A stretch of DNA of 12,768 bases from Anaerolineae bacterium (lineage in GTDB: Bacteria > Chloroflexota > Anaerolineae > Promineifilales > Promineifilaceae), in contig JANQGC010000224.1 of the NCBI GenBank assembly GCA_028277515.1, forward strand, positions 1 through 12,768, read 5' to 3'. Below are positions 1 through 7,206 of this stretch, one piece after another. The notes beneath the pieces are model-generated. The model was not told the origin of the DNA. It was given only the letters and a program-made list of their open reading frames with translations, and made no database searches. Every line of letters begins with the position of its first letter. Position 1 is the first letter of the stretch. A program made the translations under genes and the position numbers.

Positions 1-738
1 GCGTAGATGCAGACCTTGTTGAAGTTGCGTTTGAAGGTCGTGTCCATCTGATTGAAGTTGCCCGGATTGAGCGTGACGGAGGATTTATTGGTCTCCACCT
101 CCGTGTTGTCCGGGGCGATGTCAATCGCCACCGGACCGGAGGGTTGGCTGCCCAGGGTGATCCAGTAGCACGCTTTGTTGACCGGTGTGCCCCCTTCATC
201 GACATAGGAGATGGCGAAGGATTCGGTGATTAATACCTCAGCAACGTCATCATCCCGCAGCAGGACATCGACCGTCTGCTGGTCGTTGTCGAAATCGGGG
301 CCGTTGGTGTTGGCGTAGGAGACGCCGGGTCCGGTCCATGCCGGGGGACCGTCGATGATCTCATGGCTGATGTAAGCCTGGTGGTCACCGCAGACCTCAT
401 TCTGGGGCACGGGATTGGGTAGACCGAGCAGGGTGTCGGACTTGTAGGTGCAGAGCTCATTCTCCGGTTCGTCGGTATCGTCGTCGATGGGATAGACGCA
501 GACCCGGTTGGATTTATCCTGGAAGGTTTCGTCGATCTGGTTCCAGTTGTTGGAGTCCAGGTAGACGACATCTTTGCCCAGGGTGACCTGGGTGGGGTCG
601 TCGACGGACATCTCCACCTTGACCGGGGAAGCCGGCTCCTCGGAGAGGGTCAGCCAGTAGCAGGCGATGGCATTGGGGTCGCCATCCTCATCCAGGTCGG
701 AGACGGCGAAGGATTCGGTGAGCAAGACCTGGCGTTCG
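1..738 (-). repeat. Tandem Calx-beta-like repeats, second copy cut by window edge
   Basis: Two copies start with VLLTESFAVS and VLITESFAIS, 492 bp (164 codons) apart; the 15-bp DNA gcgaaggattcggtg is identical at 706-720 and 214-228. Each continues CYW(L/I)TL...P-x-x-P-V...V-x-L...N-(W/F)-N-Q-(I/M)-(D)-x-T-F...(V)C(V/I)Y, resembling Calx-beta-type extracellular repeats but with conserved cysteines. The second copy runs off the left edge; more copies may follow. Confidence 0.65.
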
Positions 739-3700
739 GAGGCGCGTTCAATATTGTTAAAGGTACAGATGGCGTCTTCGCCTGCGGCCAGGTTTAGCTG
801 CACGCCGTCTGCGATGTCTGATGTGTCGCTCTGGCCACAGTCAACGCTGTCGAGCACCCAGCCTGAGGGCAGGGTTTCGGTGATGCTGAATGTGCCCGAT
901 AAGAGTTGTGAAAAAGAGAGACCATCCCCATCATCAAGGGTAAAGCTGGTAGGCATGTCCCCATAGAGAAGGACTTTATCATTATCTTCGTCGGCTACAT
1001 AAATGAGACCGCCAGGAGATGTGGCCACTCCTTCCGGATCGTCCAGCCGGCCGGGTCTGGTACCTGGAATACCCCACAAATTAATGAAGTTGCCGTTGGC
1101 GTCAAACTTCTGCATCCGTGGAATGCCACCATCGGCAACGATCACTTCATTATTCTCATTGACGGCCAAATCTTCTGCGCTTTCGAATTGACCGCTGCCG
1201 GACCCTGATATGCCGGCCTGGCACGGCGTGGTGGCACTGATACAAATTTCGAAATTATTAGCGCCGGTGTCAACGCCCCAACCCCACGTACGCTGGAAAA
1301 CACCTGTACTGGAGAATTTCTGGACACGATCGTTTGCTGTCTCCACAACATAGACATTGTCGCTGCTGTCCACGTCTACGCCGCGCACGCCATTAAACTG
1401 TCCAGCCCCGTCACCACTTTGGCCTGCCTGGCAGTCGGGGGCATTGCTGCAAATTTCATAACCGGTGAACAGCGTGCTGCCGTCAACGTCCCAGCCCCAG
1501 GTTTCCAGGAAAGTGCCGTTACTCTGAAACTTTTGGATGCGGTAGTTTGATGAGTCTACAACATAGATATTTCCGGCGCTGTCGGCCGCCAATCCACGAA
1601 CAGTCTCGAACTGCCCTGCTGAAGCACCGAATATGCCGGCTTGGCAGGTATTGGTGCATATCTCAAAATTATTAGCGCCTGTGTCCACACCCCAGCCCCA
1701 CATCTCAATGAAATTTCCGTCCCGGTCATAAACCTGGATGCGATCCCCGTCCGCAACATAAACCCGGTTACCAACGACAACAATGCCGGTAGGATCATCG
1801 AATTGGTTTTCGGCCGAACCGGCAGATCCCCAGGACAATATATGGTTGCCCTGAGCATCAAATTTCTGGATGCGATCATTATCATCGTCGCTGACGTATA
1901 CATTACCCTCAGCGTCGGTAGTCAGGTATGAGGGACTGTCGAACTCCCCATCCGCTGATCCTTCCTGGCCCCACTCCTTGATGAATGAAGCTGTATTTTC
2001 CGGGCCATTGACGACAAATTCAAAATTTTCTCCATTCGGTGGATCGGTATCTTTTTGAATCGTCAATGAACTAAAGCGGATATTAACTAACGTACAATCC
2101 GTCTGCTGCCCGACAGGGATTTGTAGTTCCAACCAGTTAGTGCTTGTAACAATTGGCACATTTTGGCAATCAGCCGCGGACAAAATCCAACCATCAGGTA
2201 AATGTTCAACGACGCGAGTTGTCGCACCATTGGAGATGAGGTTCGTAAATAATTGGGATTGCCCATCGGCCAAATCAAAAGGTATGACTTGTAAGAGACC
2301 AAAAGGGCCTTCATTGGAAACCCCAGTCATAAAAATTTTGCCTGACCCATCAACATCGATTCTATTAAGGTCAAAATTTATATTTTCCAAAGAAAAACTG
2401 TTTTCTAAGGTGCCTAGACTATTAAAAATGAGGAGATCATCATTGTTGTCACTTAGATAAATATTGCCGGAAGCGTCACTGGCAAGCGCATTAGGATTAC
2501 TCACCAATCCGGCACCCAATTCACCAATAAATGCGCCATTCGCGGCAAATATTTGGACTCGGTTGACGGCATTATCGGCGACATAAACCCGGTCGAGCGT
2601 CCCGATGGTGAGGTCCGTTGGGCTGTCGAATTGGCCGGCCCCATTGCCAAATGTTCCAGTCTGGCAGTTGGCCGGGATTGTGCAAATTTCAAATCCTGTC
2701 CCTCCGGTGCTGTCCACATCCCAGCCAAAAGTGAGCAAGAAATTACCGCTGCCGTCAAACTTTTGCACCCTAAAGTTTAAAGCATCGACAACCAAAACAT
2801 CGCCGTTGCTGTCTATATCAATACCTCTTGGAGAGTAAAATTGGCCGGCGCCACCGCCGGATACCCCCGGCTTACAATCTGCCGCTACCGAGCATATTTC
2901 AAATCCGGTACCACCGGCAGTGTCCACATCCCAACCAAATGTAAATAAAAATTGGCCATTGGCATCAAATTTTTGAATACGGTCAAGATCATTATCAACG
3001 ACATAAATGTCGTTGGTATTAGGATCGACGGCAATCTCTCTTGCCTCATCAAACTGCCCACCTTGTATTCCGGGTCCTCCAAACTGCAATAGGCCGTTGA
3101 GCGTATTATCGTATTTGGTGACTGTTTCAGTACCGGTGGATGAGACCAGGACATTGCCGTTGTTATCGACGGCAATCCCTTCTGTTTCTTGATTTTCCCA
3201 TGGTTCTTCAATTAGTGAGGTCAACCAGATGTCAAATGGCCCGCCGCTGCTGGGAACGGTTTCTTTAAATATTTGAATGTCTCCTCGAGAAACATTATTA
3301 AAGGTGCAGGTGATTTCTGATCCTATGGTGATGTCCACGAATACGGAATTCTGGCCCATTTCCAGGGTCAACTGCTCTCGTCCATCAAAACAAACGATGC
3401 CATCGGGGCTCTGCAGCTGCCAGTTATCCGGAAGAAGTTCCGTTATTTCATAAACCCCGGCATTGGCGACTGTGGTTTGCGAGGAAACAATGTGATCGCC
3501 ATCATCGGGCAATGAGTCGTCCAGGACAAGATCCACGGGGATATACTTACGAATATAATCTCGAACAGGAAAAGAGACAAACACGTTACCATTGCTATCT
3601 AGCGCGACACCTTCCGGTTCAAAGTTGGATCCGGTAATGATGTTGGCATTATTGGTGATCAGGGTAATGAAGGAACCTGTTGGTGTGAAGACCTGAATCC

Positions 3701-6527
3701 GTTTATTTTCCGTGTCAACAACATAGACATTGCCGGAAGCATCGAAATCGAGATGTTCAATGCGATCAAAGAGACCTGGCGCCGTCCCTTGCCCGCCCCA
3801 TTTAAAGAGGAAATTACCGTTGGGGTCAAAGACCTGGACGAAATTATTCTCACTCGTCACATATACATTGCCATTGGGGGCAACCTCGACATCATTGGGA
3901 AAGCGAAATTGGCCATCCCCACTGCCAAGTAACCCAGCCTGGCAGCCGGCGAAGCAAATTTCCGGGGCATTGGCACCGGTGGCGACACCCTGCCCAAACA
4001 TGAATAAGAAATTGCCGCTGGAGTCATATTTTTGAATCCTGTGATTGGCGCGATCGGCAACATATACATTACCGGCAGCATCAACCCCCAGGCCACTCGG
4101 TCCGTCAAACTCGTTTTCGGCCGTTCCTAATGAACCAAACTGATCCAGATAATTGAAACCGCTGTCAAATTTTTGGACTCGTTCGCCGTTTATTTCCACC
4201 ACATAGATATCGCCGGAAGGATCGACGGCTACATCACCAGGATTGAAAAATTCGCCGTTCCCTATTCCCGAACTGCCGAACTGATCCTGGTAATTACCAT
4301 TGTTGTCAAATACTTGCACGCGATCATTTTGAAATTCCGCCACATAAAGATTATCCGCAGCGTCAAAGGTCATGCCTGTTGGTAAATTAAACTCGCCATT
4401 ACCGGATCCATTTTCACCGAAGGTCAAGTCCAAAACAAAGGAGCTGGTGAAATTGAGCGTTGGTGAAATGGCAAAAACGAAGTCGGTGCCATCGCTGGGA
4501 TCGGCTTCCTTGACGATGGTCAGCAGGCCGCCATCCAGTTCATAGGCACCCATGTCGCACTCTGGTCCCTGCGGGCGAACCACATTGCGCTGGTCAACAC
4601 TGTTGACCGGATCGCTGGTGCAGGTTCCGGTATTACCGGCATTAAAGGCATCACTCGTTGGCAGGATGGCATGGGTCATCGTTGGCCCGCCGTTATCTGC
4701 CAGGGGCTGCAGCAGTGCACTGCCGTTTTGGATGTCATTGGATTCTGTAAAACCGCAGCTTGTGCCGCTTTCTAAATTATGATCGTCGGATTGCAAGGCA
4801 GTAAGGGAGGACAAGTTACAATCATCCCCGGAACGCTGGTCGGCGACGATGGAATTTGCGATAGTTACCCCATCCGAGTTGTCGGCCGTGGCCGTGCTGC
4901 GAATCCCGGCTCCGATGTCGGCCGAATTGTCGGTAATGGTGACATGAAACATCGACACATTGGCCAAATTAATAGCTCCATCTCCACCGGGAATATAAAT
5001 GCCACCCCCTTCCTCAGCCTGGTTGCCGCTGATTGTCGTGTTGACAATGATTATATTTTCTGGTTCAAATCCATTTCCAGGACCAAGGTATTCGCCAGCA
5101 GTGATACCGCCGCCAAAGCCATTGCTCACATTATTTGCAATAACACTGCCCTCAATGAACAGTTCAGAATTTCCAATGGCACCGCCTCTTACAAAACAAT
5201 CAATTCCTGAGCATACAAAAACATTATTGGTGATTGTGGAATCAATTAATGATCCAATGATTTCTATTCCTTCGTCCACGTTACAGCCATCGCCATTACA
5301 GGTTGTGCTGTTTCCATCCAAGGTCAAACGAGTAACAATTACGTTGGTTCCTGTTGAGTCAATAAGTTCATCGGTATCACATGTTGGGCCTAGGCAAGAG
5401 AGCTTGTTATTGCTGACAGAAACATTGGTGAACTCAGTGTTATTGGAGACTGTTGTTGAAAACAGTTCATCAGTGTTACAAGAGCTGCCTAAACCATCGC
5501 AATATATGATGTTGTGAGAAATGGTGGTTTGTTCGATTATCAAATTTTCAATGTCGCTTTCTATTTCAAAAATTTCATCTGTGGTGCAATTTTCTCCCGA
5601 ACAAGATACCAAATTCCTTGAGACATCGCTGTTTATCACCTGAACATTGTCTGTAGATAACACTTGAAATATCTCATCAAGATTACAAAAATCAGCAGAG
5701 CATTCTGCGGTATTTTCGTTGACCTCACTATTTTCCATGTAAAAAGAAGCACTTGTTTCGACTCGAATAGCGGCAATGCCGGTGGTACATTCATTATCAC
5801 TACAGGCGGCTCGGTTGAAGGAGACGACGCTGTTGGTGATGGTCACCTGACCGGTAGTAGAAATAAATAAAGCGCCATTATCAGGTGTATTAAATTCCCC
5901 ACAGTCGATGCCGTCACAGCTTTGTGTATTTGAGATAATGTCGCTCATTTCGATAACCAGATCACCCAGGCTGTCGTGATGGATGGCCGCCGCCCCGGTT
6001 CCGCAGTCTACTCCCGAACAGCCCACGTCCCCATCGCGCACGGTAATACCATTAATGGTGAAGTCGATGTCGCTGCCTCCACCGGGATTGACCTGGAAAA
6101 TGCGGTCGCCATCCCCCAAGGTGCCCGGCAGGCCATAATCGTTGCGGATGATGGTTGAGGCCGCGCCGGCCCCCTGGATGATCAGGGAGTCAAGGATGTC
6201 CAGGTCGCCTTCGACATTGAGATCATCCCCTACCGAACCCAGGTTGAGATCATAGGTGCCGGCGGGTAGGTTAATCGTGTCCAGGCCGACGGTGCCGGCA
6301 TCACAGTCACCGCCGGTGCTGTCACCGCCGTTGTTGGCATTGGTGATCGCCTCGCGCAAGGTGCATAGGTTGTCACCGGCGATCAGGTTATCGGCGGTGG
6401 CGTTCACCGTGATCACCGCCAGGGCGAAAAGCTGCTGGTAGGCGATGAGGATGACCAGGATGACGGCAATGAGCATGCCGGCAAGAATCAATGGGCGAGG
6501 ATTGCTGCTGCGAATCGAAGTTGTCAT
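1..6527 (-). CDS. Giant secreted/surface multidomain protein: CSLREA beta-helix, three nested NHL propellers, Calx-beta-like repeats (3' end outside window)
   Basis: Starting at the ATG at 6527-6525, the frame reads without a stop to base 1, giving 2175 complete codons with no C-terminus in view. The start is set by AGGAGG at 6540-6535, 7 nt upstream. Residues about 12-30 are strongly hydrophobic (membrane anchor or signal peptide, possible cleavage after FALA at about 37). LCTLREAITNAN at 54-65 is the CSLREA motif and begins a right-handed beta-helix ending near CDMGAYEL (about 661). Three prealbumin-like domains follow (about 665-1080, 1082-1485, 1486-1928), each split by a six-bladed NHL propeller. 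Calx-beta-like repeats start at about 1931. No catalytic residues are seen, so an adhesive or structural surface role is inferred. The gene lies downstream of the 908-aa gene on the same strand but 679 bp away, so it is probably transcribed separately. Family calls come from motif reading. Confidence 0.9.
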   Translation of the reverse strand, partial: MTTSIRSSNPRPLILAGMLIAVILVILIAYQQLFALAVITVNATADNLIAGDNLCTLREAITNANNGGDSTGGDCDAGTVGLDTINLPAGTYDLNLGSVGDDLNVEGDLDILDSLIIQGAGAASTIIRNDYGLPGTLGDGDRIFQVNPGGGSDIDFTINGITVRDGDVGCSGVDCGTGAAAIHHDSLGDLVIEMSDIISNTQSCDGIDCGEFNTPDNGALFISTTGQVTITNSVVSFNRAACSDNECTTGIAAIRVETSASFYMENSEVNENTAECSADFCNLDEIFQVLSTDNVQVINSDVSRNLVSCSGENCTTDEIFEIESDIENLIIEQTTISHNIIYCDGLGSSCNTDELFSTTVSNNTEFTNVSVSNNKLSCLGPTCDTDELIDSTGTNVIVTRLTLDGNSTTCNGDGCNVDEGIEIIGSLIDSTITNNVFVCSGIDCFVRGGAIGNSELFIEGSVIANNVSNGFGGGITAGEYLGPGNGFEPENIIIVNTTISGNQAEEGGGIYIPGGDGAINLANVSMFHVTITDNSADIGAGIRSTATADNSDGVTIANSIVADQRSGDDCNLSSLTALQSDDHNLESGTSCGFTESNDIQNGSALLQPLADNGGPTMTHAILPTSDAFNAGNTGTCTSDPVNSVDQRNVVRPQGPECDMGAYELDGGLLTIVKEADPSDGTDFVFAISPTLNFTSSFVLDLTFGENGSGNGEFNLPTGMTFDAADNLYVAEFQNDRVQVFDNNGNYQDQFGSSGIGNGEFFNPGDVAVDPSGDIYVVEINGERVQKFDSGFNYLDQFGSLGTAENEFDGPSGLGVDAAGNVYVADRANHRIQKYDSSGNFLFMFGQGVATGANAPEICFAGCQAGLLGSGDGQFRFPNDVEVAPNGNVYVTSENNFVQVFDPNGNFLFKWGGQGTAPGLFDRIEHLDFDASGNVYVVDTENKRIQVFTPTGSFITLITNNANIITGSNFEPEGVALDSNGNVFVSFPVRDYIRKYIPVDLVLDDSLPDDGDHIVSSQTTVANAGVYEITELLPDNWQLQSPDGIVCFDGREQLTLEMGQNSVFVDITIGSEITCTFNNVSRGDIQIFKETVPSSGGPFDIWLTSLIEEPWENQETEGIAVDNNGNVLVSSTGTETVTKYDNTLNGLLQFGGPGIQGGQFDEAREIAVDPNTNDIYVVDNDLDRIQKFDANGQFLFTFGWDVDTAGGTGFEICSVAADCKPGVSGGGAGQFYSPRGIDIDSNGDVLVVDALNFRVQKFDGSGNFLLTFGWDVDSTGGTGFEICTIPANCQTGTFGNGAGQFDSPTDLTIGTLDRVYVADNAVNRVQIFAANGAFIGELGAGLVSNPNALASDASGNIYLSDNNDDLLIFNSLGTLENSFSLENINFDLNRIDVDGSGKIFMTGVSNEGPFGLLQVIPFDLADGQSQLFTNLISNGATTRVVEHLPDGWILSAADCQNVPIVTSTNWLELQIPVGQQTDCTLVNIRFSSLTIQKDTDPPNGENFEFVVNGPENTASFIKEWGQEGSADGEFDSPSYLTTDAEGNVYVSDDDNDRIQKFDAQGNHILSWGSAGSAENQFDDPTGIVVVGNRVYVADGDRIQVYDRDGNFIEMWGWGVDTGANNFEICTNTCQAGIFGASAGQFETVRGLAADSAGNIYVVDSSNYRIQKFQSNGTFLETWGWDVDGSTLFTGYEICSNAPDCQAGQSGDGAGQFNGVRGVDVDSSDNVYVVETANDRVQKFSSTGVFQRTWGWGVDTGANNFEICISATTPCQAGISGSGSGQFESAEDLAVNENNEVIVADGGIPRMQKFDANGNFINLWGIPGTRPGRLDDPEGVATSPGGLIYVADEDNDKVLLYGDMPTSFTLDDGDGLSFSQLLSGTFSITETLPSGWVLDSVDCGQSDTSDIADGVQLNLAAGEDAICTFNNIERASERQVLLTESFAVSDLDEDGDPNAIACYWLTLSEEPASPVKVEMSVDDPTQVTLGKDVVYLDSNNWNQIDETFQDKSNRVCVYPIDDDTDEPENELCTYKSDTLLGLPNPVPQNEVCGDHQAYISHEIIDGPPAWTGPGVSYANTNGPDFDNDQQTVDVLLRDDDVAEVLITESFAISYVDEGGTPVNKACYWITLGSQPSGPVAIDIAPDNTEVETNKSSVTLNPGNFNQMDTTFKRNFNKVCIY
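960..1990 (-). repeat. NHL propeller 3, inserted in prealbumin-like domain 3
   Basis: Residues about 1513-1857 contain six NHL blades (for example GNVYVSDDDNDRIQKFD and GNIYVVDSSNYRIQKF). The flanks are SSLTIQKDTDPPNGENFEFV before and SFTLDDGDG followed by FSITETLPSGW, a Cys, and CTFNN after: a split prealbumin-like domain with the cut at the same place as in the two preceding copies. Three connectors carry GW(G/D)VD...(F/Y)EIC...CQAG Cys-pair inserts, the most of the three propellers. Confidence 0.75.
2275..3228 (-). repeat. NHL propeller 2, inserted in prealbumin-like domain 2
   Basis: Residues about 1100-1418 contain six NHL-like blades; the last two are degenerate but keep the DASGNIYLSD / DGSGKIFMTG pattern. 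They are flanked by DIQIFKETVPSSGGPFDIWL before and PFDLADGQS plus VVEHLPDGW...C...CTLVN after, the two halves of a prealbumin-like domain. Two blade connectors carry the GWDVD-x-FEIC...C Cys-pair insert, and these two inserts are clearly similar at DNA level, suggesting blade duplication. Confidence 0.72.
3556..4444 (-). repeat. NHL propeller 1, inserted in prealbumin-like domain 1
   Basis: Six repeats of the NHL type (G-x-F-x-x-P-x-x-x-x-D-x-x-G-N-x-Y-V-x-D-x-x-N-x-R-[IV]-Q-x-F) lie at residues about 695-991, enough for one closed six-bladed propeller. Just before it is LTIVKEADPSDGTDFVFAIS (from residue 665), the first strands of a prealbumin-like domain. Just after it come DLVLDD, then YEITELLPDNW and a C...CTFNN ending, the rest of that domain. 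One blade connector has an EIC-x3-CQAG Cys-pair insert. Confidence 0.75.
5195..6020 (-). repeat. Nine-turn Cys-pair ladder within the beta-helix of the giant protein
   Basis: Residues 170-444 hold nine cysteine pairs with first Cys at 170, 204, 242, 276, 309, 343, 378, 410 and 439, a period of about 34 residues. Eight pairs are C-x4-C and one is C-x6-C. Several are followed by a (T/L/V)DE(I/L)F-like segment where such helices usually have GG(A/G)I. Each period also has a beta-helix strand of the type VxxxNSxxSxN. The period suggests one Cys-bearing loop per coil or pair of coils, possibly a stack of small disulfide loops. The repeat is read directly; disulfide formation is inferred. Confidence 0.7.
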
Positions 6528-6534
6528 GATAGTT

Positions 6535-6540
6535 CCTCCT
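6535..6540 (-). promoter_or_regulatory. Ribosome binding site of the giant surface protein gene
   Basis: On the minus strand this reads AGGAGG, a full Shine-Dalgarno core, 7 nt before the ATG at 6527. It fixes the start of the longest gene in the window. Confidence 0.85.
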
Positions 6541-6678
6541 GGATGGGGATCTTTAATCAGTGATCAGTAATCGGTCGGCAGTGAATTGTCCACAAGTACA
6601 ACACGGCCGTATCATGAGTGGATAATAACGATTTTAACGAGTTTTTCTGATTTTAGCCATGTAGGTAAATATTCGAAT

Positions 6679-6738
6679 GATTTGTCAATTTTTACATTTT
6701 TTGCACCTCTGGAAATCCAACAGAAAAATTGACAAATC
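6679..6738. repeat. 15-bp perfect inverted repeat upstream of the giant gene
   Basis: gatttgtcaattttt (6679-6693) and its exact reverse complement (6724-6738) are separated by 30 bp. It lies 150-210 bp before the start of the giant gene in an AT-rich stretch. It could be an operator pair or a transcript stem-loop. A TTGACA on the minus strand at 6689-6684 is part of it, but no convincing -10 sits at 16-18 bp. Confidence 0.6.
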
Positions 6739-6813
6739 TAAAAACCACTTAAATCCATTGTAAATTTAGCGGGTGAATCTTACGAGGATTATTACGAGGG
6801 GGGTGGGCGGGTG

Positions 6814-6842
6814 GTCCTTCGACAGGCTCAGGATAAACTGAG
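6814..6842. repeat. Dispersed-type repeat gtccttcgacaggctcagg with small hairpin
   Basis: The sequence gtccttcgacaggctcagg is followed by a CTCAG (6827-6831) / CTGAG (6838-6842) stem. I recall very similar ccttcgacaggctcagg sequences as intergenic repeats in many bacterial genomes; this is memory, not a search. No coding role is apparent. Confidence 0.45.
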
Positions 6843-7009
6843 TGGTGAGTAGGCGAGTTTTCAGTATGCAGTAATCAGTTACCGGTCGATCATCATTGTC
6901 GCTTTCGCTATCGCAATCGCGTATCGAATGAGGTCAGGAATCCCCGATTTGGGAAAGGGCATGGTGGAAGCAATAATTAATTGTTGTTGAATTGTTGAAT
7001 AGTTAATGT

Positions 7010-7060
7010 TCGTCGGGTAGGGGCGGGGCCGCGCGGTATGGTTTTCAAGGAACCCGACGA
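7010..7060. repeat. Nested inverted repeats overlapping the 32-bp palindrome
   Basis: tcgtcgggt at 7010-7018 pairs with acccgacga at 7052-7060. Inside and next to it, ggccgcgcgg (7027-7036) pairs with ccgcgcggcc (7069-7078), whose end is shared with the 32-bp palindrome at 7074-7105. The structures are therefore mutually exclusive alternatives. This looks like a compound REP/BIME-like intergenic element; mobility is not shown. Confidence 0.55.
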
Positions 7061-7073
7061 TAATGACCCCGCG

Positions 7074-7105
7074 CGGCCTCGCCTCCCAATTGGGAGGCGA
7101 GGCCG
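7074..7105. repeat. Perfect 32-bp palindrome
   Basis: Sixteen bases on each side of the centre (7089/7090) are exactly complementary, with AATT at the middle. In RNA this makes a 14-bp GC-rich stem with a tetraloop. No T-tract follows on either strand, so it is not a standard intrinsic terminator. Just beyond it, gccggcggg (7102-7110) can instead pair with cccgccggc (7144-7152). Confidence 0.7.
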
Positions 7106-7172
7106 GCGGGTTGGAAGATTTTAGATTCCTTACCAGGTCCTGGCCCGCCGGCTCCGCCCGTACCTGGATATA

Positions 7173-7205
7173 AGATTGGTCCAATCTTCAAGATTGGACC
7201 AATCT
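7173..7205 (-). terminator. 33-bp hairpin directly after the 908-aa gene, possible terminator
   Basis: Two 16-base arms (7173-7188 and 7190-7205) are exact reverse complements around one central base. Each arm is itself an odd palindrome, AGATTGG-N-CCAATCT. It starts 2 bp after the TGA stop at 7209-7207, so a 3'-end or mRNA-stabilising role is likely. There is no clear U-tract, so termination is uncertain. Confidence 0.45.
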
Positions 7206-7206
7206 A

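Larger units (their letters stand above)
6541..7206. other. 680-bp intergenic region without a credible gene, rich in inverted repeats
   Basis: Between the giant gene and the 908-aa gene I find no convincing coding sequence on either strand. The left part is AT-rich with a 15-bp inverted repeat. Short 'cagt(g)atcagtaatc' repeats lie near 6555-6575 and 6860-6885. The stretch 7010-7152 is GC-rich and dominated by nested inverted repeats. A 33-bp hairpin abuts the stop codon of the upstream gene. The promoter of the giant gene should lie here but I cannot assign it. Confidence 0.7.

Noticed and set aside
4999..5517. Plus-strand open frame of 172 codons
   Set aside because: It lies opposite the continuous beta-helix frame with its periodic Cys pairs, has no start signal and no recognisable domain.
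6661..6689. Promoter for the giant gene using TTGACA at 6689-6684 (minus)
   Set aside because: No reasonable -10 at 16-18 bp; the best hexamers match only two or three positions, and the TTGACA is explained by the inverted repeat.
6879..7184. Minus-strand open frame of 101 codons in the gap between the two large genes
   Set aside because: It runs through the palindromes, has no ribosome binding site I can see, no recognisable fold and low-complexity composition; a by-product of GC-rich inverted repeats.
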